Source: an uncultured Polaribacter sp.
GTDB lineage: Bacteria; Bacteroidota; Bacteroidia; Flavobacteriales; Flavobacteriaceae
NCBI GenBank assembly: GCA_943788865.1
Contig: CALSRX010000001.1
Coordinates: 124,001-188,000, forward strand
DNA: 64,000 nt
Reading direction: 5' to 3'
Shown here piece after piece: positions 17,929 through 27,698 of this stretch. The notes under the pieces were generated by a model. It did not search any database. It worked only from the letters and a program-made list of their open reading frames with translations, and was not told the DNA's origin. The first letter of the stretch is position 1; each line of letters begins with the position of its first letter. The position numbers and the translations under genes were made by a program.

Positions 17929-19200
17929 CTATTCTTTCATAATAGAAGCAGCAATTCTTTTATAGGTTCCGTTTTCTAATTTGGTTCTAATTCCAGAAAA
18001 TGCTGAAATCGTTTCATCAATATCTTCTTGAGTATGAGTAGCCGTCGGAATCAATCTTAAAATGATCAATCCTTTAGGAATTACAGGGTATACGACAATA
18101 GAACAAAAAACACCATAATTTTCTCTTAAATCGTTTACCATAGCCATTGCTTCTGGTATATCACCTTTTAAGAACACAGGTGTAATACACGTTTGGGTAT
18201 TTCCTAAGTCAAAACCAGCATCTTTTAAACCACTTTGTAACGCATTGGTGTTTTTCCAAAGTTTTGTTTTTAATTCTGGCATTGTACGCAACATATCTAA
18301 ACGTTTTAACGCTCCCTTTACCATTGCCATTGGCAATGATTTTGCAAACATTTGAGAACGCATGTTGTATTGTAAATACTGAATTACATCTTTATCACCC
18401 GCAAAGAAAGCACCGATACCAGCCATTGATTTTGCAAAGGTTGCAAAATAAATATCTATATCGTCTTGAACTCCTTGCTCAAAACCGGTTCCTTTTCCGT
18501 CTCTTCCCAAGGTTCCAAATCCATGAGCATCATCTACTAACAAACGGAAATTATATTTTTCTTTTAAAGCAACAATTTCTTTTAATTTTCCTTGTTGCCC
18601 TCGCATTCCAAAAACACCTTCAGAAATCACTAAAATTCCGCCACCAGTTTCAGCAGCCATTTTTGTTGCTCTTTTTAAGTTTTTTTCACAGCTTTCTATA
18701 TCGTTGTGTTTAAAAACAAAACGTTTTCCTGCATGCAAACGAACCCCATCAATAATACATGCGTGGGTGTCCATATCATATACAATAATATCGTTTTTAG
18801 TAACCAACGCATCAATGGCAGAAACCATTCCTTGATAACCAAAATTCACCAAATATGCAGCTTCTTTCTCAACAAAATCAGCACATTCTTTTTCTAATTG
18901 TTCATGAAAAACAGTGTGACCTGACATCATTCTTGCACCCATCGGATATGCCATTCCGTGTTCTGAAGCAGCTGCTCCATCAACCTTTAACACTTCTGGA
19001 TGATTTGCCAAGCCTAAATAATCATTAATACTCCACGTAATAACTTTCTTTCCATTAAAAGACATTCTGTTAGAAATAGGTCCTTCTAATTTTGGAAAAA
19101 CATAATAGCCTTCTGCCTTGTCGGCCCATTTCCCTAAGGGACCTTTATCACCTTTTATTCTTTCAAATAAATCTTTCGTCATGTATTTTTTTATCTTCAA
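17929..19200 (-). CDS. PLP-dependent alpha-oxoamine synthase (candidate cysteate/serine acyltransferase)
   Basis: The 423-residue fold type I PLP enzyme belongs to the alpha-oxoamine synthases (serine palmitoyltransferase, KBL, BioF). Seen motifs are TWSINDYLGLANHPEV, LLVDDAHGFGTLG (PLP-binding Asp and His) and TFAKSMAGIGAFFAG with the catalytic lysine. Members condense an amino acid with an acyl thioester with loss of CO2. The next gene upstream is a cysteine-synthase-like enzyme, and no biotin or threonine genes are nearby, so a sulfonolipid role (cysteate plus fatty acyl to 3-ketocapnine) is the best guess. Serine palmitoyltransferase is the main alternative. About 100 bases separate the pair. 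Confidence 0.78.
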   Translation of the reverse strand: MKIKKYMTKDLFERIKGDKGPLGKWADKAEGYYVFPKLEGPISNRMSFNGKKVITWSINDYLGLANHPEVLKVDGAAASEHGMAYPMGARMMSGHTVFHEQLEKECADFVEKEAAYLVNFGYQGMVSAIDALVTKNDIIVYDMDTHACIIDGVRLHAGKRFVFKHNDIESCEKNLKRATKMAAETGGGILVISEGVFGMRGQQGKLKEIVALKEKYNFRLLVDDAHGFGTLGRDGKGTGFEQGVQDDIDIYFATFAKSMAGIGAFFAGDKDVIQYLQYNMRSQMFAKSLPMAMVKGALKRLDMLRTMPELKTKLWKNTNALQSGLKDAGFDLGNTQTCITPVFLKGDIPEAMAMVNDLRENYGVFCSIVVYPVIPKGLIILRLIPTATHTQEDIDETISAFSGIRTKLENGTYKRIAASIMKE

Positions 19201-19299
19201 AATTGAGAATGCAAATTAAATGCTTTTTTGGGAGTTAATCAAATAAATAAGCATCTGAATAAAAGGTGTTGTATAATAAAATGTAAAGAAATAGAACGT

Positions 19300-20298
19300 T
19301 TATTCTAAAAACCCTTGTTTTTGCATCCAAGCATAACTATAAATTTTATTCATGTATCTAGATCCATGATCTGGAAAAACCAACACAACAAAACTGTCTT
19401 TGGTAAACAAATTTTTAGTGTTGTATTGCACAGTGGCTTGCATTACCGCTCCACTTGTATAGCCCGCAAAAATACCTTCTTCAGTTACAATTTCTCTTGC
19501 TTTAACTGCGGCATCTTTGTCGGTTACTTTTTCGTATTGATCAATAACATTGAAATGGGTTGCAGTTGGAATCAAGTTCTTGCCCATACCTTCAATTCTG
19601 TAGGGATAAATTGCGTCTTCATCAATTTCACCTGTTTCATGAAATGCCTTTAAAATAGATCCATAAGCATCGACTCCTAAAATTTTAATTGACGGATTTT
19701 GCTCTTTTAAGTATTTACCAATTCCCGATATGGTTCCTCCTGTTCCACTTGCAACAACTACATGAGTTACTTTACCTTCAGTTTGTTTCCAAATTTCTGG
19801 ACCTGTAGAATGGTAGTGTGCTTCGCAATTTAACTGGTTAAAGTATTGATTGATATAAATAGAATTGGGTGTTTCTTTATGGATTCTTTTTGCAACTTCA
19901 TAATAAGAACGAGGATCATCTGCGGCAACATTTGCCGGACATAAATGCACCTCTGCTCCCATTATCTTTAACATATCAATTTTATCCTCAGACGTTTTAG
20001 AACTTACAGCCAAAATACATTTATAACCTTTCACCATAGAAATCATTGCCAATGAAAAACCTGTATTTCCAGAAGTTGTTTCTACAATAGTATCTCCTGG
20101 CTGAATCAACCCTTTTCTTTCAGCATTTTCAATAATATATGTGGCAATTCTGTCTTTTGCCGAATGTCCTGGATTGAAAGATTCTAATTTTGCAAAATAA
20201 GAGCCTTTTAACTGATTTGTGATGTTGTTTAACTGAACCAATGGCGTTTGACCAACTAGTTCTAAGATATTTTTATTTGTTTGCTGATTTCTCGTCAT
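19300..20298 (-). CDS. Cysteine synthase/cystathionine beta-synthase-like PLP enzyme (candidate cysteate synthase)
   Basis: The 332-residue fold type II enzyme has the PLP lysine in [11 protein letters not shown] (about 42-52), the TTSGNTG phosphate-cradle loop and [14 protein letters not shown]. It lacks the regulatory CBS domains of eukaryotic cystathionine synthases. The family performs beta-replacement on serine derivatives with a sulfur nucleophile. Beside the oxoamine synthase, sulfite as nucleophile (giving cysteate for sulfonolipids) is an attractive reading; ordinary cysteine synthesis is the conservative one. The start overlaps the S9 peptidase stop by one base. Confidence 0.82.
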   Translation of the reverse strand: MTRNQQTNKNILELVGQTPLVQLNNITNQLKGSYFAKLESFNPGHSAKDRIATYIIENAERKGLIQPGDTIVETTSGNTGFSLAMISMVKGYKCILAVSSKTSEDKIDMLKIMGAEVHLCPANVAADDPRSYYEVAKRIHKETPNSIYINQYFNQLNCEAHYHSTGPEIWKQTEGKVTHVVVASGTGGTISGIGKYLKEQNPSIKILGVDAYGSILKAFHETGEIDEDAIYPYRIEGMGKNLIPTATHFNVIDQYEKVTDKDAAVKAREIVTEEGIFAGYTSGAVMQATVQYNTKNLFTKDSFVVLVFPDHGSRYMNKIYSYAWMQKQGFLE

Positions 20299-22463
20299 TA
20301 TTCAATTTTATCCTCTAAATCTAAAATAAAAGAATATTCTCTAGCCACTTCTTTTAAGGCGTCAAATCTACCTGAGGCACCGCCATGACCAGCTTCCATA
20401 TTTGTTTGCAATAATAAAACATTCTCGTCTGTTTTATATTCTCTTAATTTTGCAATCCATTTTGCAGGCTCCCAATACTGTACTTGACTATCCCAATAAC
20501 CTGTTGTAATTAACATATTTGGATATGCTTGTGCTTTTACTTGATCGTAAGGAGAATAACTTTTTATGTAATCGTAATATTCTTTGTTCTTCGGATTTCC
20601 CCACTCATCAAATTCACCCGTAGTTAAAGGAATGCTTTCGTCTAACATGGTAGAAATAACATCTACAAACGGAACTTGAGCTATAATTCCGTTGTACAAT
20701 TCAGGGTTCATATTTACAATTGCACCCATTAACAATCCGCCAGCAGAACCACCCATTGCATATAAATGATTTGCAGAGGTATACGTATGTTCTATCAAAA
20801 ACTTAGAACAATCAACAAAATCGTTGAAGGTGTTTTTCTTGTTCAGTAATTTTCCGTCTTCATACCAATTTCTTCCTAAATATTCGCTCCCTCTAATATG
20901 AGCGATTCCAAAGACAAATCCTCTATCTAACAAACTTAATCGCACTGTGCTAAAACCGTCAGACATCGTTGCGCCATAAGAACCATAAGCATACAACAAC
21001 AAAGGGGTGTTTTCATTTAACTCGGTATCTTTTCTGTGCACCAAAGAAACTGCAACTTTCTTTCCGTCTCTAGCTGTTACCCAAACACGCTTACTGGTAT
21101 AGTTGTTTTTATCAAATGTTCCTCCCAGAACTTCTTGCTCTTTTTTAATTTCTTTTGCTTTTGTACTCATGTTAAAATCAACCACCGTACTAGGTGTTGT
21201 CATTGAATTGTATGAGTATCGAATGGTATTCGTATCAAAATCTGAATTGGAATGTACGCTTGCAGAATACGTTTCTTCATCAAAAGGCAAATAATAATCT
21301 TTTGTATCGTCCCAACGTTTTATTCTAATTTTATTCAAACCGTTGTTACGTTCTTCTAACACCAAGAAGTTTTTAAAAATCGACATGTCTTCTAATAAAG
21401 TATCTTCTCTATGCGGAATTACATCTGTCCAATTTTCTTTGGATGTTTTAGTAACCGGAGTTTTCATTAACTTAAAGTTGATGGCTCCATCTTTGTTGGT
21501 TCTTATGTAAAAATGATCGTTGTAATGCGCAATGTCATATTCTAAATTACGCTCTCTCTTTTGAATTGTTTGAAAGGTTCCATTAGGAGTATCTGCATCT
21601 AAAAATTGATATTCAGATGAAACCGTACTATACGATCCAATAATGATGTATTTGTTTGATTTTGATTTAGTTACAAAAGTCCCGAAAGTATCATCACTTT
21701 CATGAAAAACTTCAACGTCATCAGATTCAGAGGTCCCTAAAACATGTTTGTATATTTTATAGCTACGTAAAGAAACAGGATCTTTTTTGGTATAAAACAA
21801 GGTTTTGTTGTCATTTGCCCAAACCGAACCACCATTTGTATTGGTTATAACATCGTCATAAACTTTACCGGTTTTCAAGTTCTTGATATGAAGTACATAC
21901 TGCCTTCTACTTATAGTATCAACCGAAAAAGCTACTAGTTCGTTATTTGGACTCACATTTAATCCGCCTAATTGAAAATAATCGTGCCCTTCAGCTAATT
22001 CATTCACGTTAAAAAGCAATGCTTCTTCAGCATCTAAAGACTCTTTCTTACGCGTATAAATTGGATATTGTTGTCCTTTTTCATACTTCGTAATGTAAAA
22101 ATAACCGTTCTTTTTATATGGAACTGACTCGTCATCTTCTTTGATACGAGACTTCATTTCTTCAAATAAAGAAGATTGAAAATCGTTGGTATGTGCAGTA
22201 ATTTGGTTGTAATAATCGTTCTCTGCATTTAAAAAATCGAGAACTTTAGTAGTTTGCTCGTCTTTTATTTTGGCGTTTTTTTGCTCGTCAGACAAACGCA
22301 TCCAAAAATAATTGTCAATTCTAATATCGCCATGGGTTTCTATTTCTGTAGGAATCTTAATTGCTACCGGCGGTTTTATATCTTTATTATTCATGGAATC
22401 GTTTTTACAAGCGCTTGCAAAAATAAGACTAAAAGCCGTAGTACAAAATAATATCTTTCTCAT
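20298..22463 (-). CDS. S9-family prolyl oligopeptidase (oligopeptidase B type)
   Basis: The 721-residue protein starts with a lipoprotein-type signal ([11 protein letters not shown], Cys at 19), an N-terminal beta-propeller (about 70-430) and an alpha/beta hydrolase domain. The nucleophile is in MGGSAGGLL near residue 568, and the catalytic His is in EAGHGG near 695. [18 protein letters not shown]-like residues ([10 protein letters not shown]) are typical of oligopeptidase B, which cuts after basic residues. It is probably anchored in the periplasm. It is translationally coupled to the PLP enzyme downstream, an odd pairing that may be only positional. Confidence 0.9.
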   Translation of the reverse strand: MRKILFCTTAFSLIFASACKNDSMNNKDIKPPVAIKIPTEIETHGDIRIDNYFWMRLSDEQKNAKIKDEQTTKVLDFLNAENDYYNQITAHTNDFQSSLFEEMKSRIKEDDESVPYKKNGYFYITKYEKGQQYPIYTRKKESLDAEEALLFNVNELAEGHDYFQLGGLNVSPNNELVAFSVDTISRRQYVLHIKNLKTGKVYDDVITNTNGGSVWANDNKTLFYTKKDPVSLRSYKIYKHVLGTSESDDVEVFHESDDTFGTFVTKSKSNKYIIIGSYSTVSSEYQFLDADTPNGTFQTIQKRERNLEYDIAHYNDHFYIRTNKDGAINFKLMKTPVTKTSKENWTDVIPHREDTLLEDMSIFKNFLVLEERNNGLNKIRIKRWDDTKDYYLPFDEETYSASVHSNSDFDTNTIRYSYNSMTTPSTVVDFNMSTKAKEIKKEQEVLGGTFDKNNYTSKRVWVTARDGKKVAVSLVHRKDTELNENTPLLLYAYGSYGATMSDGFSTVRLSLLDRGFVFGIAHIRGSEYLGRNWYEDGKLLNKKNTFNDFVDCSKFLIEHTYTSANHLYAMGGSAGGLLMGAIVNMNPELYNGIIAQVPFVDVISTMLDESIPLTTGEFDEWGNPKNKEYYDYIKSYSPYDQVKAQAYPNMLITTGYWDSQVQYWEPAKWIAKLREYKTDENVLLLQTNMEAGHGGASGRFDALKEVAREYSFILDLEDKIE

Positions 22464-22494
22464 TTTTTAAATTTTTTTGTATCTGTGAAAATAC

Positions 22495-22502
22495 TAAATT
22501 TG
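22495..22502 (+). promoter_or_regulatory. -7 promoter box of the YbaB gene
   Basis: TAAATTTG matches TAnnTTTG, 24 bases before the ATG at 22527, with a TTG 15 bases upstream (22477-22479), slightly short of usual spacing. It also shows that the in-frame ATG at 22485 is too early. Confidence 0.5.
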
Positions 22503-22526
22503 TGGCAGATACTAAATTATAGAATT

Positions 22527-22850
22527 ATGTTTGGAGATATGTCTGGAATGATGAGTAAACTAAAAGAAGCTCAACAAAAAGTAGAAGAAACAAAAGCGCG
22601 ATTGAACCATGTGTTGATTGATGAAAAATCTGTAAATGGAAAAATACAGGTAACCATTACTGCAAATAGAGAAATTAAAGCTGTTCAAATAGATGAAAGC
22701 TTGCTTAATAATAAAGAAGAATTAGAAGATTATTTAATTGTTACCTTAAACAACGCTATTAAAAAAGCTACAGAAATAAACGAGCAAGAACTAGCGATTG
22801 CTGCAAAAAGTGGTATGCCAACTATTCCAGGAATGGATTTATTTAAATAA
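22527..22850 (+). CDS. YbaB/EbfC-family nucleoid-associated protein
   Basis: From the ATG at 22527 the protein has 107 residues, the normal YbaB size, and begins [26 protein letters not shown], the coiled N-terminal helix of the family. The rest shows the [26 protein letters not shown] strand pattern and ends [12 protein letters not shown]. It forms DNA-binding dimers. The frame reaches back to 22485, but that ATG is upstream of the promoter box. It is followed by two small membrane protein genes. Confidence 0.9.
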   Translation: MFGDMSGMMSKLKEAQQKVEETKARLNHVLIDEKSVNGKIQVTITANREIKAVQIDESLLNNKEELEDYLIVTLNNAIKKATEINEQELAIAAKSGMPTIPGMDLFK

Positions 22851-22856
22851 AAATTA

Positions 22857-23144
22857 ATGTTTATACAAACTGAAGATTACTTGATACCTTGTTTAAACAA
22901 AAAGCTTTTTGGAGTTGAATGTTTAGGGTGTGGTTTTCAACGTTCAGTTTTGCATCTACTAAGAGGTGAATTTGCAGAAGCTTTTCATCTCTATCCGGCA
23001 ATATATACTTTATTGTTATTTTTGATTTTTATCATTCTTAACTTAAAGTTTAAATTTAAACACAGAAAAAAAATCATTCAAATCCTAGCAATCATCAACA
23101 TCTTAGTGATTGTTATTAGTTATATCATAAAAATAAATTCTTAA
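22857..23144 (+). CDS. DUF2752 membrane protein
   Basis: The 95-residue protein carries the DUF2752 core C-L-G-C-G-F-Q-R near residue 24 with LLRGEFAEAFHLYP after it, equivalent to the family's CPGCGxTRA...LRGxxxxAxxxNP. Two hydrophobic segments follow. The function is unknown. It starts 7 bases after the YbaB stop and is 2 bases from the CCC-motif gene, a pairing I regard as typical of Flavobacteriaceae. Confidence 0.85.
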   Translation: MFIQTEDYLIPCLNKKLFGVECLGCGFQRSVLHLLRGEFAEAFHLYPAIYTLLLFLIFIILNLKFKFKHRKKIIQILAIINILVIVISYIIKINS

Positions 23145-23145
23145 T

Positions 23146-23460
23146 ATGGAAAAACAACCTTTACAATACTCAACACTCATCTATATTTTAGCCATCATAT
23201 CTTTACCTCTTTGCTGTTGTGGTGGATTTGGAATTATTACTGCAGGTATAGCTTTTTTTATAGCTAGATCTGAATTGAATAAATTTTATGACAACCCAGA
23301 TGCCTATTCAAATCAAGACAATATTTATACAGGAAAAATTATCGCTTTGGTGGTGCTAATTATCAACGCCTTGTATATGATGTATGTAGCTTATAGCATT
23401 TACACAATTGGCTGGAGCGAATTAATGCGACAGTCTGAAGAGATAATGAAAACTTATTAA
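23146..23460 (+). CDS. CCC-motif membrane protein
   Basis: The 104-residue protein has the family signature in its first membrane segment, LPLCCCGGFGIITAGIAFFIARSEL, and a second membrane helix around residues 65-85. It is a small inner-membrane protein of unknown function that commonly accompanies DUF2752 in this bacterial family. A strong terminator follows directly. Confidence 0.85.
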   Translation: MEKQPLQYSTLIYILAIISLPLCCCGGFGIITAGIAFFIARSELNKFYDNPDAYSNQDNIYTGKIIALVVLIINALYMMYVAYSIYTIGWSELMRQSEEIMKTY

Positions 23461-23464
23461 AAAC

Positions 23465-23496
23465 AAAAAAGGAGTGAAAATTTTCGCTCCTTTTTT
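23465..23496. terminator. Bidirectional terminator
   Basis: GGAGTGAAAA and TTTTCGCTCC (23471-23490) pair with one G-T wobble and no real loop beyond the AAAATTTT core; A-run before and T-run after. It separates the CCC-motif gene from leftward rocD. Confidence 0.82.
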
Positions 23497-23519
23497 ATGC
23501 TCAAATATTCAAGTCTATT

Positions 23520-24800
23520 TTATTTATTAAATGTCGAAATGGTTGTTTTTATAATAGAAATACAATCTAACAACTGTTCTTCATTCATTACCAAAGGTGG
23601 TGCAAAACGAATGATATTACCATGAGTTGGTTTTGCTAACAAACCATTGTCTCTTAATTTGATACAAATATCCCAAGCGGTTGAACTTTCTTCTGTATCA
23701 TTGATTAATATAGCATTTAACAAGCCTTTACCTCTTACAGATTTAACCAAATCATTGTGCTTTGCAAATTCAGTTAGTTCAGCTCTAAAAATTTCACCTA
23801 ATTTAAAAGCGTTTTCAGCTAAATTTTCTTCTTGCACGACTTCTAATGCTGCTATTGCTACTGCAGCAGCAATTGGGTTTCCTCCAAAAGTAGAACCGTG
23901 ATTTCCTGGTTTGATAACATTCATAATATGATCATTTGCCAACACCGCTGAAACAGGATAGGCTCCTCCTGAAAGTGCTTTTCCTAAAATTAAAATGTCT
24001 ACTTTAATTTCTGGTTCTCCAGAACAATTTTTATCAGCACAAGAACAGTTTCCACAAGTTGCTAACAAACGACCAGTTCTTGCTATTCCTGTTTGCACTT
24101 CATCTGCAATAAATAACACATTGTGTTTTTCACACAACGCTTTAGCAGCTGCTAAATATCCTTCAGAAGGCACATACACTCCTGCTTCTCCTTGAATAGG
24201 TTCCACTAAAAATGCAGCAATATTTTTACTAGAATTTAAAACAGCTTCCAATGCTTGTAAATTATCGTATTCTATTTTAATAAATCCATCTGTAAATGGA
24301 CCAAAATTAGTACGTGCTACAGCATCATTAGAAAAAGATATGATTGTTGTAGTTCTTCCATGAAAATTGTTTTCACACACAATAATTTGCGCTTCATTTT
24401 CTGCAATTCCTTTTACTTCATAAGCCCATTTTCTTGAAATTTTCAAAGCAGTTTCTACAGCTTCTGCCCCCGTATTCATGGGTAATAATTTATCAAAACC
24501 AAAAAGTTCTGTTGCAAATTTTTCATACTTCCCAAGCATATCATTATAAAATGCCCTAGAAGTTAAGGTCAATGTTTTTGCTTGTTGCACCATTGCTCCT
24601 ACAATTTTAGGGTGACAATGTCCTTGATTTACTGCAGAATACGCCGATAAAAAATCGTAATACTTTTTACCTTCTACATCCCAAACATATACGCCTTCTC
24701 CTCTACTCAGTACCACTGGAAGTGGATGATAATTGTGTGCTCCGTACTTGTTTTCTAATTCGATCGCTTGTTGCGAAGTTAATTGGTCTAAAACAGCCAT
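23520..24800 (-). CDS. rocD: Ornithine--oxo-acid aminotransferase
   Basis: The 426-residue class III aminotransferase matches ornithine aminotransferase: [27 protein letters not shown] at the start, [32 protein letters not shown] and [17 protein letters not shown] with the PLP lysine. It converts ornithine and 2-oxoglutarate to glutamate semialdehyde and glutamate. Odd feature: before the PLP-lysine strand is a cysteine-rich insert, [11 protein letters not shown], four Cys in eleven residues (about 24021-24063). It could bind metal or act as a redox switch. The gene is monocistronic. Confidence 0.93.
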   Translation of the reverse strand: MAVLDQLTSQQAIELENKYGAHNYHPLPVVLSRGEGVYVWDVEGKKYYDFLSAYSAVNQGHCHPKIVGAMVQQAKTLTLTSRAFYNDMLGKYEKFATELFGFDKLLPMNTGAEAVETALKISRKWAYEVKGIAENEAQIIVCENNFHGRTTTIISFSNDAVARTNFGPFTDGFIKIEYDNLQALEAVLNSSKNIAAFLVEPIQGEAGVYVPSEGYLAAAKALCEKHNVLFIADEVQTGIARTGRLLATCGNCSCADKNCSGEPEIKVDILILGKALSGGAYPVSAVLANDHIMNVIKPGNHGSTFGGNPIAAAVAIAALEVVQEENLAENAFKLGEIFRAELTEFAKHNDLVKSVRGKGLLNAILINDTEESSTAWDICIKLRDNGLLAKPTHGNIIRFAPPLVMNEEQLLDCISIIKTTISTFNK

Positions 24801-25061
24801 TTTAAAATAATTTTTAATTTATAAAAAACTATTCCTCTTCTACCTTTATCCTTTCGAAGAGTTCGAAAATTCAGCGTGGGAAAGAAATCACCCCTAAAAG
24901 AGTTGCAAATTACTAAATATTCGTTTGCAAATAAAAACTTATTCAGACATTTTTCCCGAAAGTGATGAAATTTGAATTTCTAGTTGTTTATCTCTATAAA
25001 TTATATTTCTTGCTTTTTAAAGATAATTAAAATAATTAGGCTAAAATCTTTGGGCGATTAT

Positions 25062-25069
25062 TATTTTTG
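25062..25069 (+). promoter_or_regulatory. -7 promoter box of rlmD, almost touching the start codon
   Basis: TATTTTTG matches TAnnTTTG and ends four bases before the ATG at 25074. Transcription would begin at or beside the start codon, so the rlmD message is probably leaderless. This also rules out the in-frame ATG at 24984. Confidence 0.5.
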
Positions 25070-25073
25070 CAGC

Positions 25074-26483
25074 ATGAGTAGAAGAAATAAAAGACAGATT
25101 TTTGAAAATATTGAAGTGATTGATGCTGGTGCTAGAGGGAAAACTGTAGCCAAAGCTCCAGATGGAAGGGTAATTTTCTTAACAAATACAGTTCCTGGTG
25201 ATGTTGTTGATATAGAAACAGGCAGAAAAAGAAAAGCCTATTACGAAGGAAAAGCAATCCATTTTCATACACTATCTGATAAAAGAACAACACCTGTTTG
25301 CGAGCATTTCGAATATTGTGGCGGTTGTAAATGGCAACATATGAAATATAAAGACCAGTTGTTTTACAAAGAAAAAGAAGTAACTCAGAATTTAGTTCGA
25401 ATCGGGCATTTAGAATTGCCAGAAATTACGCCAATTTTAGGCTGTAATAAAACCTATTTTTATAGAAATAAAATGGAATTTTCTTTTTCTTCTAATCGTT
25501 GGTTGACCTATGAAGAAATAAATTCTGAAGAAGAAATTGATCGTAAAAATGCTTTAGGGTTTCACATTTCTGGAATGTGGGATAAAATTTTAGACATTAA
25601 TACCTGTCATTTACAAGAAGATCCGTCAAACGAAATTAGAAATGCCATTAAAGAGTTTGCCATAAAAAATGACATTGCTTTTTTTAATCCAAGAGAGCAA
25701 GATGGTTTGTTGCGAACGATGATGTTGCGTATTGTTTCTACATCAGAAATCATGTTGGTTATTCAGTTTTACAAAGAAGACAAAACAAAACGTGAGTTAT
25801 TATTAAACTTCATTACAGAAAGATTTCCAAAAATTACTTCATTGCAATATGTTATCAACGGAAAAGCAAATGACACCATTTACGATCAAGAAGTAGTTTT
25901 GTATGCTGGGAGAGATCATATCTTTGAAGAAATGGAAGGCTTGCGTTTTAAAATTAACGCAAAATCTTTTTACCAAACCAATTCAGAACAAGCTTATGAA
26001 TTATACAAAATCACGAGAGATTTTGCTGGTTTAAGTGGCTCAGAAATTGTGTATGATTTATATACAGGAACTGGAACCATAGCACAATTTGTTTCTAAAA
26101 AAGCGGCTAAAGTAGTGGGTGTAGAATCTGTGCCTGAAGCCATAGAAGATGCAAAAAAGAATGCCAAACTCAATGCTATTGATAATTGTGAGTTTTATGT
26201 TGGTGATATGAAAGATGTATTTACATCAGAGTTTATCAAACAACACGGAAAACCAGATGTTATTATTACCGATCCACCAAGAGATGGTATGCATAAAAAA
26301 GTGGTAGAACAAATTATAGCTATTGCTCCAAAACGAGTGGTGTATGTAAGTTGTAATTCTGCAACACAAGCAAGAGATTTAGCATTGATGAAAGAACATT
26401 ACAAAATTGTAAAAACTCAAGCAGTTGATATGTTTCCACAAACACATCATGTAGAAAATGTTGTACTTTTGGAATTGATTTAA
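25074..26483 (+). CDS. rlmD: 23S rRNA (uracil-C5) methyltransferase RlmD
   Basis: From 25074 the protein has 469 residues with an N-terminal TRAM domain (IDAGARGKTVAKAPDGRVIFL...VPGD), four iron-sulfur cysteines beginning C-E-H-F-E-Y-C-G-G-C near residue 74, and a SAM-binding domain with YDLYTGTGTIAQF, DPPRDGMHKKV and the catalytic VYVSCNSATQARDL. It methylates a uracil of 23S rRNA at C5. It is followed 6 bases later by the DUF6452/DUF6048 pair, a conserved flavobacterial operon. Confidence 0.93.
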   Translation: MSRRNKRQIFENIEVIDAGARGKTVAKAPDGRVIFLTNTVPGDVVDIETGRKRKAYYEGKAIHFHTLSDKRTTPVCEHFEYCGGCKWQHMKYKDQLFYKEKEVTQNLVRIGHLELPEITPILGCNKTYFYRNKMEFSFSSNRWLTYEEINSEEEIDRKNALGFHISGMWDKILDINTCHLQEDPSNEIRNAIKEFAIKNDIAFFNPREQDGLLRTMMLRIVSTSEIMLVIQFYKEDKTKRELLLNFITERFPKITSLQYVINGKANDTIYDQEVVLYAGRDHIFEEMEGLRFKINAKSFYQTNSEQAYELYKITRDFAGLSGSEIVYDLYTGTGTIAQFVSKKAAKVVGVESVPEAIEDAKKNAKLNAIDNCEFYVGDMKDVFTSEFIKQHGKPDVIITDPPRDGMHKKVVEQIIAIAPKRVVYVSCNSATQARDLALMKEHYKIVKTQAVDMFPQTHHVENVVLLELI

Positions 26484-26489
26484 TTTTTT

Positions 26490-26972
26490 ATGAAAAAAAA
26501 TAGCATCTATATTTTATTTTTAGCATTGGTATTTACTGCCTGTGAAAAAGATGATATCTGTTTGTCTCCGACAACGCCAAAATTAGTAGTGCGCTTTTAC
26601 GATAATGCAAATCAAACTGCTTTAAAAAGCGTAGAACGATTGTCTATTTGGGCTGATGGAAAGGATACTTTATCAATTTATAAAAGTGTTTCATTAGATT
26701 CTGTTACAATTCCATTAAATGTAAATACAACACAAACTATTTATCATTTAAAAACGAATACTGTAGATGGTAATAAGGCAAACAACCTTATAAATACAAT
26801 TACTATAAATTACACAACAACAGAAGAATATATTTCGCGTTCTTGTGGTTTTAAAACCATTTTTAACAACGTAACTATTTCTTCTAATAATGGTTGGATT
26901 CAATCTTTTACGCCAACATCTTTAACTAAAATTGACACTCAAACAAGCGCGCATGTTAAAATATATCATTAG
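26490..26972 (+). CDS. DUF6452 family lipoprotein
   Basis: The 160-residue protein has a lipoprotein signal (LFLALVFTAC, Cys about 18) followed by EKDDICLSPTTPKLVVRFYD, the DUF6452 opening. The remainder is beta-rich, with TINYTTTEEYISRSCGFKTIFNN. It is probably on the outer membrane. It overlaps the downstream DUF6048 gene by 20 bases and is always seen beside it in my recollection of Flavobacteriaceae genomes. The role is unknown; a partnership with the barrel-like DUF6048 protein is likely. Confidence 0.85.
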   Translation: MKKNSIYILFLALVFTACEKDDICLSPTTPKLVVRFYDNANQTALKSVERLSIWADGKDTLSIYKSVSLDSVTIPLNVNTTQTIYHLKTNTVDGNKANNLINTITINYTTTEEYISRSCGFKTIFNNVTISSNNGWIQSFTPTSLTKIDTQTSAHVKIYH

Positions 26973-27639
26973 TTTTTGTTTGTTCATTACTTCACTAAGT
27001 AATGTTGCTCAAGAAAAAGAAGCTTTAGATACTGTTTCTAATAAAACCGCTTATGGGTTACGATTGGGAATAGACATTAGCAAACCGATTATGGGAGTGA
27101 TAGATTCAAATTCGAGCGGATTAGAATTTGTAGCAGATTATAGAATTACAAAAAATTGGTACATCGCAGCAGAATTTGGTACTCAAGAAGAAATTACGGT
27201 AGAAGATTACACCAACTCAACTTCAAAAGGATCTTTTTATAAAATCGGAGTTAATTACAATGCCTATGATAATTGGTTGGATATGAATAACGAAATCTTT
27301 GTAGGTTTTAGATATGCAACTAGTGCTTTTGAGCAAACGTTGAATAGTTTTAGATCTAATACAGGTAGCGATTATTTTTCTGGCAATCCCGTTACAACAC
27401 CAATAACCACAAAAGAGTTAACTGCACATTGGACAGAATTTGTTTTAGGAATAAAAGTAGAAACCTTTAAGAATTTATTTTTAGGCTTTAGTTTCTCCTA
27501 TAAAATTATGCTTAGTGTAGACCAACCAACAAATTTCAAAACCTTGTATGTACCTGGATTTAACAGAGTTTTTGAAACAGAAACGGGTTTTGGCTTTAAC
27601 TATACCATTTCTTATACAATTCCATTTATTAGCAAGTAA
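26953..27639 (+). CDS. DUF6048 family outer-membrane beta-barrel-like protein
   Basis: The start at 26953 gives a 228-residue protein with a clear signal peptide (MLKYIISFCLFITSLSNVAQ); the frame extends to 26932, which adds MTLKQAR and spoils the signal. After cleavage the sequence alternates polar and hydrophobic residues in strands ending with aromatic residues, with a final FGFNYTISYTIPF, as in outer-membrane barrels. It matches DUF6048. Its overlap with the DUF6452 gene suggests translational coupling. Confidence 0.85.
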   Translation: MLKYIISFCLFITSLSNVAQEKEALDTVSNKTAYGLRLGIDISKPIMGVIDSNSSGLEFVADYRITKNWYIAAEFGTQEEITVEDYTNSTSKGSFYKIGVNYNAYDNWLDMNNEIFVGFRYATSAFEQTLNSFRSNTGSDYFSGNPVTTPITTKELTAHWTEFVLGIKVETFKNLFLGFSFSYKIMLSVDQPTNFKTLYVPGFNRVFETETGFGFNYTISYTIPFISK

Positions 27640-27698
27640 TCCTTTGTTTATTCCTTGTTTTTATTAACTTTATCTTCCTTTATTAAAATTTATTTAAA

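Noticed and set aside
18264-18713. 149-residue plus-strand frame
   Set aside because: Antisense to the alpha-oxoamine synthase gene; low-complexity Leu/Gln/His composition.
24801-24983. Possible gene or RNA between rocD and rlmD
   Set aside because: Only AT-rich DNA with a TTCGAAGAGTTCGAA stretch; no frame, hairpin with T-run or promoter pair that I could support.
24984-25073. Earlier ATG for rlmD at 24984
   Set aside because: It lies upstream of the exact -7 box and adds 30 residues not typical of the TRAM-domain start.
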